NCBI RefSeq assembly: GCF_018614585.1
Contig: NZ_JAGGOI010000012.1
Coordinates: forward strand, 84,852 to 139,430
Direction: 5' to 3'
Source of the DNA: Streptomyces sp. ISL-1
GTDB lineage: Bacteria; Actinomycetota; Actinomycetes; Streptomycetales; Streptomycetaceae
Length of the DNA stretch: 54,579 bases
Shown: positions 8,450-17,033 of the stretch, one piece after another
Numbering within the stretch: the stretch's first letter is position 1
Layout: each line of letters starts with the position of its first letter
The notes under the pieces: model-generated
Database searches by the model: none
What the model was told of the DNA's origin: nothing
What the model saw: only the letters and a program-made list of their open reading frames with translations
Program-made: the position numbers and the translations under genes

Positions 8450-8743
8450 TTGATCCGCCATCTGGTCCTCCTCAAGCTCAACGAGGGCGTCGAGCGCGAC
8501 GAGCCGCGCGTCCTCGCCGGTGCGCAGGCCTTCCGGGACCTGGATGGCGTGGTACCCGAGCTGGAGTTCTGGGAGTGCGGGTGGAACATCACCGACCGGC
8601 CGATCGCCTATGACTTCGCCATCAACTCCGCCGTCGCCGACCGCGAAGCGCTGAACCGGTACATCGAGCATCCGGCCCATCAGGCGGCCGCCGGACGGTG
8701 GCGCGAGTTCGCCACGTGGGTGATCGCCGACTACGAGTTCTGA
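8450..8743 (+). CDS. Dabb-family (stress-responsive A/B barrel) protein
   Basis: Ferredoxin-like dimeric alpha-beta barrel protein of 97 residues. The family pattern begins with IRHLVLLKL and continues through a helix, FWECGWNITDRPIAYDFAINSAV and a C-terminal HPAHQAAAGRWREFATWVIADYEF, including the characteristic HP.H segment. The catalytic role of the family varies and cannot be assigned here. It starts at TTG, supported by GGAG five bases upstream and by the family starting MIRH. It sits 8 bp after the small membrane protein gene and is closed by a terminator. Confidence 0.88.
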   Translation: MIRHLVLLKLNEGVERDEPRVLAGAQAFRDLDGVVPELEFWECGWNITDRPIAYDFAINSAVADREALNRYIEHPAHQAAAGRWREFATWVIADYEF

Positions 8744-8760
8744 GCCCCTGTCTTTCCTGG

Positions 8761-8783
8761 CCCCTCGCCACTCTGGCGAGGGG
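8761..8783 (+). terminator. Terminator after the Dabb gene
   Basis: Perfect 10-bp stem CCCCTCGCCA/TGGCGAGGGG with a 3-base loop, followed by TTCTTT. Confidence 0.88.
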
Positions 8784-8845
8784 TTCTTTGAGGTTTAAAT
8801 CCCAACTTACCGTCAACACGGCGTTATCAGGTGCTTGCACACAGT

Positions 8846-8903
8846 GGACATGTCTTGTGATGCTATGACCGCTTTTGACCGATGAGTTGACCGTAGTTGA
8901 CCG
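8846..8903 (+). promoter_or_regulatory. Candidate control region of the first sigma factor gene
   Basis: Two patterns are visible just before the gene. First, a GACATGTC box (8847-8854) that recurs upstream of the second sigma gene. Second, three exact TTGACCG repeats at 8875, 8887 and 8897, with a weaker ATGACCG at 8865. They end 12 bp before the GTG start. They look like binding sites for a regulator; which one is unknown. Confidence 0.5.
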
Positions 8904-8915
8904 CAAAGGGGTCGC

Positions 8916-9767
8916 GTGACAGTGCCGGCCAGTACTGCGCCTCAGGTGCCACCCCAGAACGAGCGGCCCGACGACCCCCCGGCCACCGCCGGGAAGCCCC
9001 AGAGCAGGGGCGCGGACACCCGGGCGCTGACCCAGGTGCTCTTCGGCGAGCTCAAGGGACTCGAACCGGGCACCCCGGAGCACACCCGGGTCCGCGGGGC
9101 GCTGATCGAGGCGAACCTGCCGCTGGTGCGGTACGCCGCGGCCCGCTTCCGCAGCCGCAATGAGCCGATGGAGGACGTCGTCCAGGTCGGCACGATCGGG
9201 CTCATCAACGCCATCGACCGCTTCGACCCGGACCGCGGGGTGCAGTTCCCGACCTTCGCGATGCCCACCGTGGTCGGCGAGATCAAGCGGTACTTCCGCG
9301 ACAACGTGCGGACCGTGCATGTGCCACGCCGGCTGCACGAGCTGTGGGTGCAGGTGAACGGCGCGACCGAGGATCTGACGACGGCTCACGGCCGTACACC
9401 CACGACCGCCGAGATCGCCGAGCGGCTGAAGATCGGCGAGGACGAGGTACTGGCCTGCATCGAGGCCGGGCGCTCGTACCACGCGACCTCGCTGGAGGCC
9501 GCCCAGGAGGGCGACGGGCTGCCCGGGCTGCTCGACCGGCTCGGCTACGAGGATCCCGCGCTGGCCGGCGTCGAGCACCGCGATCTCGTACGCCATCTCC
9601 TCGTACAACTGCCCGAGCGGGAGCAGCGGATCCTGATGCTGCGCTACTACAGCAATCTGACGCAGTCGCAGATCAGCCAGGAACTGGGCGTCTCCCAGAT
9701 GCATGTGTCCAGACTGCTTGCCAGAAGCTTTGCCCGGCTGCGATCCGCAAACAGGATCGAGGCGTAG
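8916..9767 (+). CDS. sigF: SigB/SigF-family RNA polymerase sigma factor, SigF-like
   Basis: Sigma-70 group 3 factor of 283 residues. Region 2 is at about 65-135 ([44 protein letters not shown]-type core [18 protein letters not shown]). Region 3 is in the middle ([13 protein letters not shown]) and region 4 contains the helix-turn-helix [20 protein letters not shown]. An N-terminal Pro-rich extension of about 35 residues precedes region 2. Tandem placement with a close paralogue, downstream of tadA, matches my memory of the Streptomyces sigF-sigN pair, where SigF acts in spore maturation; the exact orthology is inferred. It starts at GTG. Confidence 0.85.
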   Translation: MTVPASTAPQVPPQNERPDDPPATAGKPQSRGADTRALTQVLFGELKGLEPGTPEHTRVRGALIEANLPLVRYAAARFRSRNEPMEDVVQVGTIGLINAIDRFDPDRGVQFPTFAMPTVVGEIKRYFRDNVRTVHVPRRLHELWVQVNGATEDLTTAHGRTPTTAEIAERLKIGEDEVLACIEAGRSYHATSLEAAQEGDGLPGLLDRLGYEDPALAGVEHRDLVRHLLVQLPEREQRILMLRYYSNLTQSQISQELGVSQMHVSRLLARSFARLRSANRIEA

Positions 9768-9851
9768 CTGAAACGGGTAGACCAGATCAAGACCCTGCTC
9801 GGACACCCAAAAGCCGCACACCCCACGTTTCCTGCACAGATTCACCCGCCA

Positions 9852-9933
9852 GTTGTCGACATGTCACTACAGCGTGTTGCCGACATGTGACATTCTGCCG
9901 GAAGCGCGTTTGCCGCAGCCTCGCCTCCGGTAT
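9852..9933 (+). promoter_or_regulatory. Direct repeats and SigB-type promoter before the second sigma gene
   Basis: GTTGYCGACATGTSAC occurs at 9852-9867 and 9876-9891, a 24-bp period; each copy contains the GACATGT core also found before the first sigma gene. Downstream, GTTT (9908-9911) and GGTAT (9929-9933) are separated by 17 bases, resembling the GTTT/GGGTA promoters read by SigB-family factors. The promoter would lie 68 bp before the start codon. Confidence 0.5.
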
Positions 9934-10001
9934 TCAGGTGGAGGCTGCGTTCCTCCGATGGTCGTGGCCATCGCGACCGTCCGCGACCTCAAGGGGGTGG
10001 C

Positions 10002-10865
10002 ATGTCCTCAGAACAGGGCAGCTCCAAGGTGCTCACGCTCACGAAGAGCGTTCCCGCACCCGTCGTGCCTGACAGCTCGGAAGCCATCGACACCCGCACC
10101 CTGTCCCGCTCCCTGTTCCTGCGGCTGCGCACGCTGGACGCCGAGAGCGCAGCGGGCGCGGACAGCACCCCGGAGCGCACCTATGTGCGCGACACCCTCA
10201 TCGAGCTCAATCTCCCCCTCGTGCGGTACGCCGCGGCTCGCTTCCGCAGCCGCAACGAACCGATGGAGGACATCGTCCAGGTCGGCACCATCGGCCTGAT
10301 CAAGGCGATCGACCGGTTCGACTGCGAACGGGGCGTGGAATTCCCTACGTTCGCGATGCCGACGGTCGTCGGCGAGATCAAGCGCTTCTTCCGCGACACC
10401 TCGTGGTCGGTGCGGGTGCCGCGCCGGCTCCAGGAGCTGCGGCTCGCGCTGACCAAGGCGAGCGACGAGCTGGCGCAGAAGCTGGACCGCTCCCCGACCG
10501 TTCCCGAACTGGCCGCGGTGCTCGGAGTGTCGGAGGAGGACGTGGTCGACGGCCTCGCCGTCGGCAACGCGTACACCGCCTCCTCGCTGGACTCGCCCTC
10601 GCCCGAGGACGACGGCGGCGAAGGCTCGCTGGCGGACCGGCTCGGGTACGAGGACTCGGCGCTCGAGGGCGTGGAGTACCGCGAGTCGCTCAAGCCCCTG
10701 CTGGCCAAACTCCCGCCCCGTGAGCGGCAGATCATCATGCTGCGCTTCTTCGCGAACATGACCCAGTCGCAGATCGGCGAGGAGGTCGGCATCTCGCAGA
10801 TGCATGTCTCGCGGCTGCTGACCCGTACGCTCGCGCAGCTGCGCGAAGGCCTGATCGCCGACTGA
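10002..10865 (+). CDS. sigN: SigB/SigF-family RNA polymerase sigma factor, SigN-like
   Basis: Paralogue of the preceding sigma factor, 287 residues. Region 2 is nearly identical ([20 protein letters not shown], then [34 protein letters not shown]) and region 4 has [20 protein letters not shown]. Region 3 differs (LDRSPTVPELAAVLGVSEED), which fits a different promoter or anti-sigma partner. The ATG at 10002 has GGGGGTG just upstream. In S. coelicolor the gene following sigF in this arrangement is sigN, active in development; I infer the same here. No anti-sigma gene lies next to it. Confidence 0.83.
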   Translation: MSSEQGSSKVLTLTKSVPAPVVPDSSEAIDTRTLSRSLFLRLRTLDAESAAGADSTPERTYVRDTLIELNLPLVRYAAARFRSRNEPMEDIVQVGTIGLIKAIDRFDCERGVEFPTFAMPTVVGEIKRFFRDTSWSVRVPRRLQELRLALTKASDELAQKLDRSPTVPELAAVLGVSEEDVVDGLAVGNAYTASSLDSPSPEDDGGEGSLADRLGYEDSALEGVEYRESLKPLLAKLPPRERQIIMLRFFANMTQSQIGEEVGISQMHVSRLLTRTLAQLREGLIAD

Positions 10866-10927
10866 ACCCGGCTGAACCCCCATCTTCGCGGGTTCCTTAT
10901 TGACGGTGCGTCAGACAGACTGACGCG

Positions 10928-11686
10928 ATGCGACGACGTCATGGAGCAGCTCTCGCAGCGGTCGCGCTCTGCCTCGGCGGGGCGCTGACCGCCTGCGGGA
11001 GCGGTGGCGGCGACGGTTATGTGGCGGTCGGCGCCGCCGGGTCCGGGCCCGACGAGGCGCCCACCGCCGCCGTGCCGCCGAAGGGCAAAGTCGTACTGGT
11101 GCCGCTGGACGGCGCCGTGCCGTCCGGTGACTCGGAGGGGAAGACGCCGGAGGAGAAGCCGGGGAAGCCGGGCGGTCAGGAGCTGCCCGCCGTCCCGGGC
11201 GGCGGCACGGATGGTGCCAGGGGCGGCGCCGCAAGCCCGGACGGTAGCGGCAGCAGCCCGGGCGGAGCCTTGGGCGGTACGGGAAGTACGGGCGGCTCCG
11301 GCGGAGCAGGTGGCTCGGGCCCTCCCGCCACCCCCACCCCGCCCGGTACACCGCCGAAGCCGACCCCGACCCCGGCGGGACCCGCCGTACTCACGCTCGG
11401 CGAACCGGTCCGCTCAGCCCTGGACAAGCGCTGGTGCGAGAAGGTGACGGTTCAGTTCCGCAACACCGGCGGCTCACCGGTGAACTCGGGCACTGTCACC
11501 TTCGCGACGCACATCATCGGCGCACTCGGGATCGACTGGGCGACCGTCGAGTCGGCTCAGCCGCTGCCCGCGCCGATCGCCGCGGGAGCGTTGAGAAAAC
11601 AGGCGTACACCGTGTGCGTGGACGCCTGGCGGGTGCCGCTGGGCATGCATATCGAGACCCAGAGCGTCACCGCCGTATGGAAATGA
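10928..11686 (+). CDS. Secreted lipoprotein with Gly/Pro-rich linker
   Basis: Lipoprotein of 252 residues: a signal peptide with lipobox LTAC (mature Cys near residue 23), a long low-complexity Gly/Ser/Pro linker (about 55-145, including GGTGSTGGSGGAGGSGPP), then a C-terminal domain of about 100 residues (AVLTLGEPVRSALDKRWCEK; FRNTGGSPVNSGTVTFATHI; CVDAWRVPLGMHIETQSVT) that looks like a beta-sandwich with two cysteines. The domain reaches the cell surface through the linker. Family function unknown. The start ATG at 10928 gives a proper signal peptide. Confidence 0.8.
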   Translation: MRRRHGAALAAVALCLGGALTACGSGGGDGYVAVGAAGSGPDEAPTAAVPPKGKVVLVPLDGAVPSGDSEGKTPEEKPGKPGGQELPAVPGGGTDGARGGAASPDGSGSSPGGALGGTGSTGGSGGAGGSGPPATPTPPGTPPKPTPTPAGPAVLTLGEPVRSALDKRWCEKVTVQFRNTGGSPVNSGTVTFATHIIGALGIDWATVESAQPLPAPIAAGALRKQAYTVCVDAWRVPLGMHIETQSVTAVWK

Positions 11687-11730
11687 CCCAACGGACGGTG
11701 ACCGGGCAGAAGGTGACTCGGCCGGAGTGA

Positions 11731-11949
11731 TCAGCCGAGCGCGAGCCAGGCCACCACGCCGAGGATCACGACGGCCGCGATGACGCCGACGATCAGCCCG
11801 ACGCGCGAGGACGACTGTGAAGGAGCCGCCGCCTGGCGGCTATGCGGCGCGCCCTCGTCGACGAAGGCGCGGAACATCTGGGTGCTGCCCGCCGGGTCGT
11901 AGTTGCCCTCGGGGCCCTGACCTTGGGGAGCGTGGGGGTTGTGTGCCAT
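11731..11949 (-). CDS. Small tail-anchored membrane protein, 72 aa
   Basis: Begins MAHNPHAPQGQGPEGNYDPA, a polar Gly/Pro-rich cytoplasmic part, then a Ser/Gln-rich stretch and one C-terminal helix (VGLIVGVIAAVVILGVVAWLAL) ending at the membrane. The start is set at MAHNPH because residues upstream have atypical composition and lie in the presumed promoter. It is convergent with the lipoprotein gene and divergent from the MarR gene. Function unknown. Confidence 0.7.
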   Translation of the reverse strand: MAHNPHAPQGQGPEGNYDPAGSTQMFRAFVDEGAPHSRQAAAPSQSSSRVGLIVGVIAAVVILGVVAWLALG

Positions 11950-12080
11950 GGGGCAGGACACTAGCGAACCCAGGTGGCCGGCCCAACCCCGGGCGGGTAG
12001 CAGATATCTCCCCGTGCGGGCCATGACCGGCGGCATGCGAAGCCTTTGGTGTTCCTTTACTACTGCAAGCCCGTTTTCGT

Positions 12081-12123
12081 TTGCCTGTAGCAACCATCGG
12101 CTTCTATGGTTGCCCTAAGCAAC
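12081..12123 (+). promoter_or_regulatory. Paired MarR-type operators
   Basis: Two TTGC-N5-GCAA palindromes, 12081-12093 and 12110-12122 (the second extends to GTTGC-N5-GCAAC at 12109-12123), have centres 29 bp apart. The facing halves also form a perfect 8-bp inverted repeat GCAACCAT/ATGGTTGC (12090-12113). They end 24 bp before the MarR start, so self-repression of the MarR-exporter operon is likely. Confidence 0.7.
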
Positions 12124-12147
12124 AAGATAGCGGGAGGGTACTGCGCC

Positions 12148-12603
12148 ATGGCCGCACACAGTCAGTACGCGGAGCTGGCCCGCCAGCTCAGCGCCATCGG
12201 CGCCGTGAAGCGCGGCATCGCGCGGATCCTGCCCTTCGAGTGCCCGTCCGGCACGGCCACCGTGCTCTCCCTGCTGGACCGGCACGGCGGGATGCGGATG
12301 AGCCGGCTCGCCGAACTTCTCGCCGTCGACATGTCGGTGACCAGCCGGCATGTCGCCCACGCCGCCGAACGCGGCTGGATCGAACGGTCCCCCGACCCGG
12401 GCGACAAGCGCTCCCGCATCCTGCGGCTGACCCCCGCGGGCCTGGACATGCTCGACCAGCTCGCCCAGCGAACCACCGACATGTTCGCCCGCCACCTCCA
12501 GGACTGGTCCGACGACGAGGTCGGACAGCTCATCGCGATGCTCACCAGGCTGCGCGAGTCCTTCGGCGACTGCCGGGCCCACGCCCCCCGTAGACCCGCA
12601 TGA
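12148..12603 (+). CDS. MarR-family transcriptional regulator
   Basis: Winged helix-turn-helix repressor of 151 residues. The recognition region is MRMSRLAELLAVDMSVTSRHVAHAAERGWI and the wing is RSPDPGDKRSRILRLTPAG; N- and C-terminal helices form the dimer interface. I start at MAAHSQ (GGGAGG upstream) rather than the ATG 14 codons earlier, which lies inside an operator. The stop codon overlaps an ATG of the following exporter frame. The context, MarR plus DHA2 exporter with operators upstream, is the classic arrangement for ligand-induced efflux; the ligand cannot be told. Confidence 0.92.
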   Translation: MAAHSQYAELARQLSAIGAVKRGIARILPFECPSGTATVLSLLDRHGGMRMSRLAELLAVDMSVTSRHVAHAAERGWIERSPDPGDKRSRILRLTPAGLDMLDQLAQRTTDMFARHLQDWSDDEVGQLIAMLTRLRESFGDCRAHAPRRPA

Positions 12604-12626
12604 CACGACGTAAGACAAGGAACTCA

Positions 12627-15056
12627 ATGGCTACGACCACACCAGCCGGTGTGCGGGGCGGCCACGCCAAGCACGGAGGGCCCTCCTCCGCCGACGGCGC
12701 GCCGATGACCCACCGGCAGATCATGGAGGCGTTGTCCGGGCTGCTGCTCGGCATGTTCGTCGCCATCCTGTCGTCCACGATCGTCTCCAACGCCCTGCCG
12801 GAGATCATCACCGACCTCGGCGGCGGCCAGAGCGCCTACACCTGGGTGGTTGTGGCCTCGCTCCTCGCGATGACCGCGACCACCCCGCTGTGGGGCAAGC
12901 TCGCCGACCTCTTCTCCAAGAAGCTGCTGGTCCAGATAGCCCTGGTGATCTATGTCCTGGGCTCGGTGGTCGCCGGGCTCTCGCAGAGCGCCGCCATGCT
13001 GATCGCCTGCCGCGTCGTCCAGGGCATCGGCGTCGGCGGTCTCTCCGCCCTCGCGCAGATCGTGATGGCCGCGATGATCGCCCCGCGCGAGCGCGGCCGC
13101 TACAGCGGCTACCTCGGCGCGACCTTCGCCGTCGCCACCGTCGGCGGCCCGCTGCTCGGCGGCGTCATCACCGACACCGAGTGGCTCGGCTGGCGCTGGT
13201 GCTTCTACGTCGGCGTGCCCTTCGCGATGATCGCGCTGATCGTGCTGCAGAAGACCCTGAAGCTGCCGGTGGTGAAGAGGCAGGTCAAGGTCGACTGGGC
13301 GGGCGCGTTCTTCATCAGCGCCGCGGTCTCGCTACTGCTGGTCTGGGTGACCTTCGCCGGTGACAAGTACGACTGGATCTCCTGGCAGACGTACGCCATG
13401 GTCGGCGGCTCGGTCTTCATCGGCGCGCTCTTCCTGCTCGTGGAGTCGAAGGCGAGCGAGCCGATCATCCCGCTGCGGCTGTTCCGCAACCGCACCATCA
13501 CGCTGGCCTCGCTGGCGTCGCTCTTCGTCGGCGTCGCGATGTTCGCGGGCACGGTCTTCTTCAGCCAGTACTTCCAGCTGGCGCGCGACAAGTCGCCGAC
13601 GATGTCCGGGGTCATGACCATTCCGATGATCGGCGGGCTGTTCGTCTCGTCGACCGTCTCGGGCCAGATCATCACCAAGACGGGCCGCTGGAAGGCGTGG
13701 CTGGTCAGCGGCGGCGTGCTGCTGACGGCGGGCCTCGGTCTCCTCGGCACCATTCGGTACGACACCGAGTACTGGCACATCGCGGTCTTCATGGCCGTCA
13801 TGGGTCTCGGCCTCGGCATGATGATGCAGAACCTGGTGCTGTGCACGCAGAACCAGGTCGCTCCACAAGACCTCGGCTCGGCCAGTTCGGTCGTCACCTT
13901 CTTCCGTTCGCTGGGCGGCGCGGTCGGCGTCTCCGCGCTGGGCGCGGTCATGTCCAACCGGGTCACGCACTACGTCAAGGACGGGCTCGCCGAACTCGGC
14001 CCGCGGGGCGCGGCGCTGGGCCACGGCGGCACGGGCAGCGGGGGCATCCCCGACCTGGACAAGCTGCCGGCTCCGATCCGTACCGTGATGGAGAGCGCGT
14101 ACGGGCACGGGGTCGGCGACATCTTCCTGTACTCGGCGCCGTTCGCGCTGCTGGCCTTCCTGGTGACGCTGTTCATCAAGGAGGTCGCGCTGAAGAGCAG
14201 CAAGGCGCCGGAGACGTCGGAGAACTCGCCGGCTCCGGCCGCCGTCGAGAACATGGCGGCCGTCGAAGCGGCTGTCCTCCCCGCCGGGGTCGGCACGCCG
14301 GTACGCGGTGTGGTGCGCGGATTCGAGGGCGCGGCGGTGCCCGGGGCCGCGGTCACCCTGATCTCGCCGGCCGGGCGGCAGCTCGGCCGCTCGGTCGCCC
14401 AGCCGGACGGCAGTTACGCACTGGACGCGCCCGGCACGGGTTCGTATGTGCTGATCGCCTCCGCCGACGGCTTCCAGCCTCAGGCGTCCACAGTGGTCGT
14501 CGGCGACGAACCGCTGGAGTACGACATCCTCCTCGTCGGCACCAGCGGACTCACCGGGACCGTGCGTGCCGCTGATGGCGGGTCTCCGGTCGAGGGCGCG
14601 ATGGTGATCGTCACAGATGTCCGCGGCGACGTGCTGGCCGCCGGGAAGAGCGCGGAGCAGGGCGAGTTCGCCTTCGGCGAGCTGGTGCCCGGGTCGGTCA
14701 CCGTCGCGGTGAACGCCGTCGGCCACCGGCCGCTGGCGCTGCCGGTGGAGATCGGCGGTCAGGGCGTGACCCGAATCGAGGTCGCCTTGCGGGCGGGCGC
14801 CCTGGTCCAGGGTGTCGTGCGGTCAGGCACAAGCCACCGTCCGCTGTCCGACGCCCGGGTGACCCTGGTGAACACCGCGGGGAACGTGGTCGCCACCGCG
14901 ACGACCGGGGACGACGGGGCGTACACCTTCGCCGACCTGGACGCGGGAGAGTACACGGTCATCGCGACCGGGTACCCGCCGGTGGCGGGCGCGCTGACCG
15001 TGGCCGGCCGGGGGGTCGACGGCCACGACATCGAACTCGGCCACCCCGGCGAGTAG
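12627..15056 (+). CDS. DHA2 MFS exporter fused to carboxypeptidase-regulatory-like domains
   Basis: Fusion protein of 809 residues. Residues 30-530 or so form a 14-helix DHA2-type major facilitator (FVAILSSTIVSNALPEI, WVVVASLLAMTATTPLWGKLADL, RVVQGIGVGGLSAL), typical of drug or metabolite:proton antiporters. After the last helix (FLYSAPFALLAFLVTLFI) comes a linker, then about 250 residues with three beta-sandwich repeats recognisable by GxVRG/V...G..P..GA.V and DGSYALDAPGTGSYVL, FAFGELVPGSVTV, DGAYTFADLDAGEYTV. These are carboxypeptidase-regulatory/Cna-B-like units. The tail should face the cytoplasm if there are 14 helices. The start with AAGGAA upstream is preferred; an ATG 27 bp earlier overlaps the marR stop. 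Confidence 0.9.
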   Translation: MATTTPAGVRGGHAKHGGPSSADGAPMTHRQIMEALSGLLLGMFVAILSSTIVSNALPEIITDLGGGQSAYTWVVVASLLAMTATTPLWGKLADLFSKKLLVQIALVIYVLGSVVAGLSQSAAMLIACRVVQGIGVGGLSALAQIVMAAMIAPRERGRYSGYLGATFAVATVGGPLLGGVITDTEWLGWRWCFYVGVPFAMIALIVLQKTLKLPVVKRQVKVDWAGAFFISAAVSLLLVWVTFAGDKYDWISWQTYAMVGGSVFIGALFLLVESKASEPIIPLRLFRNRTITLASLASLFVGVAMFAGTVFFSQYFQLARDKSPTMSGVMTIPMIGGLFVSSTVSGQIITKTGRWKAWLVSGGVLLTAGLGLLGTIRYDTEYWHIAVFMAVMGLGLGMMMQNLVLCTQNQVAPQDLGSASSVVTFFRSLGGAVGVSALGAVMSNRVTHYVKDGLAELGPRGAALGHGGTGSGGIPDLDKLPAPIRTVMESAYGHGVGDIFLYSAPFALLAFLVTLFIKEVALKSSKAPETSENSPAPAAVENMAAVEAAVLPAGVGTPVRGVVRGFEGAAVPGAAVTLISPAGRQLGRSVAQPDGSYALDAPGTGSYVLIASADGFQPQASTVVVGDEPLEYDILLVGTSGLTGTVRAADGGSPVEGAMVIVTDVRGDVLAAGKSAEQGEFAFGELVPGSVTVAVNAVGHRPLALPVEIGGQGVTRIEVALRAGALVQGVVRSGTSHRPLSDARVTLVNTAGNVVATATTGDDGAYTFADLDAGEYTVIATGYPPVAGALTVAGRGVDGHDIELGHPGE

Positions 15057-15067
15057 TTGAGCACTCG

Positions 15068-15093
15068 GAGCCGCCTGTGATCGCAGGCGGCTC
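15068..15093 (+). terminator. Hairpin after the exporter gene
   Basis: 10-bp stem GAGCCGCCTG/CAGGCGGCTC with a 6-base loop, 12 bp after the stop codon. It probably separates the exporter transcript from the YceI gene, at least in part. Confidence 0.75.
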
Positions 15094-15159
15094 CGGGCCG
15101 GGGCTGCGGGCAGGGAACGGCTTGGCGCCCCCCGAGTCTTTCGGCAAGGAGAAAACGGG

Positions 15160-15978
15160 ATGGGACTTCGCGCACAGGTACGGACGCGGGACGGCTGGGC
15201 AGTCCGGCACGCGGTCGTGACCGTGACCGACATGAGCGGCGCGCAGGTGCTGCGGGTGACGGCCGACGGGGACGGTGCGGTGAGCACGGGCACCGACCTG
15301 GCCCCCGGGCCGTACACGGTGATAGTGACAGCAATGGGTTACGCGCCCGCCGCGGCCACCGCGCTGGTGACGGCGAGCGGCCGCGCCGAGGTCGGCACGG
15401 TGGTCCTGGCCCGCCAGGGCGGCTCGGAACTGCCACCGCCCGGCACGTGGTCGCTGGACCCGGCACACTCCTCGGTGGGCGCCGTCGCGCAACACCTGGG
15501 GATCTCCAGCGTGTACGGCCGCTTCACGGACTTCGGCGGCCGCATCGACATCGCGCCGGACCTTTCACGGTCCCGCGTCGACGCGGTGATCCGGGCGGCG
15601 TCCGTCGACACGGGCAACGGCCTGCGCGACAAGCACCTGAAGTCGCCGGACTTCCTGGACGTGGAGCGGTACCCCGAGATCACCTACCGCAGCCACGGCC
15701 TGACCCCGTCGGGCCCGGACCGCTGGACGGTCCACGGCTCGCTCTCCCTGCACGGCGTCGTACGCGACGTCGACCTGGAACTCGCCTACCTGGGCACCGG
15801 GCCGGACCCCTGGGGCGGGGTGCGGGCCGCTTTCCGCGCGACCACCGAGCTGCGTCGCGAGGACTTCGCGATGCACTACAACCAGGTGGTGCAGGCGGGC
15901 ATCTCGGCGATCGGCACGACGCTGAGGGTGGAGCTGGCCGTCCAGGCGGTCCAGGGTGAGGCCCTGCCGACGGCCTGA
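15160..15978 (+). CDS. YceI-family protein with N-terminal regulatory-like domain
   Basis: Two-domain protein of 272 residues. Residues 1-85 are a carboxypeptidase-regulatory-like unit (DGWAVRHAVVTVTDMSGAQV; GPYTVIVTAMGYAPAAA) of the same type as the three units at the end of the exporter upstream. Residues 95-265 are a YceI lipocalin-like domain (GTWSLDPAHSSVGAVAQHLG; YGRFTDFGGRIDI; HLKSPDFLDVERYPEI; SLHGVVRDVDL), a fold that binds isoprenoid or amphiphilic ligands. No signal peptide is seen, unlike E. coli YceI, so it should be cytoplasmic. Together with the exporter tail this suggests a shared partner or ligand; that is inference. Confidence 0.88.
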   Translation: MGLRAQVRTRDGWAVRHAVVTVTDMSGAQVLRVTADGDGAVSTGTDLAPGPYTVIVTAMGYAPAAATALVTASGRAEVGTVVLARQGGSELPPPGTWSLDPAHSSVGAVAQHLGISSVYGRFTDFGGRIDIAPDLSRSRVDAVIRAASVDTGNGLRDKHLKSPDFLDVERYPEITYRSHGLTPSGPDRWTVHGSLSLHGVVRDVDLELAYLGTGPDPWGGVRAAFRATTELRREDFAMHYNQVVQAGISAIGTTLRVELAVQAVQGEALPTA

Positions 15979-15995
15979 GGATTAGGCTGCCGCAC

Positions 15996-16463
15996 ATGGC
16001 ACCCAACATCGCCACCAACACCACGGTGGACCTGGACGAGTTGCTGGAGTTCGTACGCCCCAGGCACCGGGCGATCCTACTGACGACCCGCGCGGACGGC
16101 ACCCCGCAGGGCTCCCCGCTGACCTGCGGGGTCGACGACTCGGGCCGGATCGTGATCTCCACATACCCGGAACGCGCGAAGACCCGGAACGCGCAGCGGA
16201 ACCCGCAGGTCAGCGTGATTGTCCTGTCTGACGACTGGGATGGGCCGTGGGTCCAGGTGGACGGCACGGCGGAGGTGATCGACTCGCCGGAGTCGGTAGA
16301 GCCGCTGGTGGAGTACTTCCGGAACATCGCGGGGGAGCATCCGGACTGGGACGAGTACCGCGAGGCGATGGTGAAGCAGGAGAAGTCGATCATCCGGGTG
16401 ACGCCGACGAGGTGGGGGCCGATCGCGAAGGGGGGGTTCCCGGCGAGACTGAGCGAAGGCTGA
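15996..16463 (+). CDS. PPOX-class F420-dependent oxidoreductase
   Basis: Split-barrel flavin/F420-binding protein of 155 residues, close to the usual family length. Diagnostic parts are LEFVRPRHRAILLTTRADGTPQGSPL, the cofactor-contact segment VISTYPERAKTRNAQRNPQVSV, WVQVDGTAEVID and the C-terminal IIRVTPTRWGPI. It is 17 bp after the YceI gene, so probably cotranscribed. The substrate is unknown. Streptomyces carry many of these, mostly F420-dependent. Confidence 0.88.
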   Translation: MAPNIATNTTVDLDELLEFVRPRHRAILLTTRADGTPQGSPLTCGVDDSGRIVISTYPERAKTRNAQRNPQVSVIVLSDDWDGPWVQVDGTAEVIDSPESVEPLVEYFRNIAGEHPDWDEYREAMVKQEKSIIRVTPTRWGPIAKGGFPARLSEG

Positions 16464-17033
16464 CGCGGGGGCCTGACGGCTCCGGACGCGGGCTTGCGGC
16501 TCCGCGCGGGGGTGCCTCGGCCTCCCGCGCGGAGGGATACCCGGGGCGCGGGCCGGGACTCATCCCCCACCCCGCCCTCCCCCTACGGCGTGGCGACCGT
16601 GGGAGGTACCCCCATCCCGAAGCTGGAGGCAAGCCCCCACCCTGCGAGGGAAAAAGGACGTGGGGGCTGACGCCCCCACACCCCCGACGCTCCGGCGGCT
16701 CCGCCGCGGAGCCAGCAAAGCCTGGTGGCCCCGCACGCGGCAGCTTCGCACCACCCAGAACGTGCGGGCCAGGTCACCCCGGCGGCTGCGCCCCCGAGAG
16801 GAACTGACGGAATGCGATGACCCGCGGAAACGTGGCTCGAAATGTGCGGAGATCCCAAGTTGAAACGTGAAGGTCCCCGGTAAGCATTTCAGTTGGCCGG
16901 TTGAGCATCACTGTTGGCCATGTCGTCTGACCTGGACGAATGCCTCATCACCGTAATGGCGCCGAGCGTCGCGGTCGCTGACAGGTCGGCAGCGGCCCGG
17001 CAGCTGCTCCTAAGGGCGTGATCGCACTCGCGT
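16464..17033. other. Gene-free 570 bp with a GC-rich hairpin
   Basis: No coding frame is supported on either strand. A hairpin with 8-bp arms GTGGGGGC/GCCCCCAC lies at 16660-16679 and could act as a terminator for either side. The rest is low-complexity C/G-rich sequence, changing to a more mixed composition after about 16800. Confidence 0.5.
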
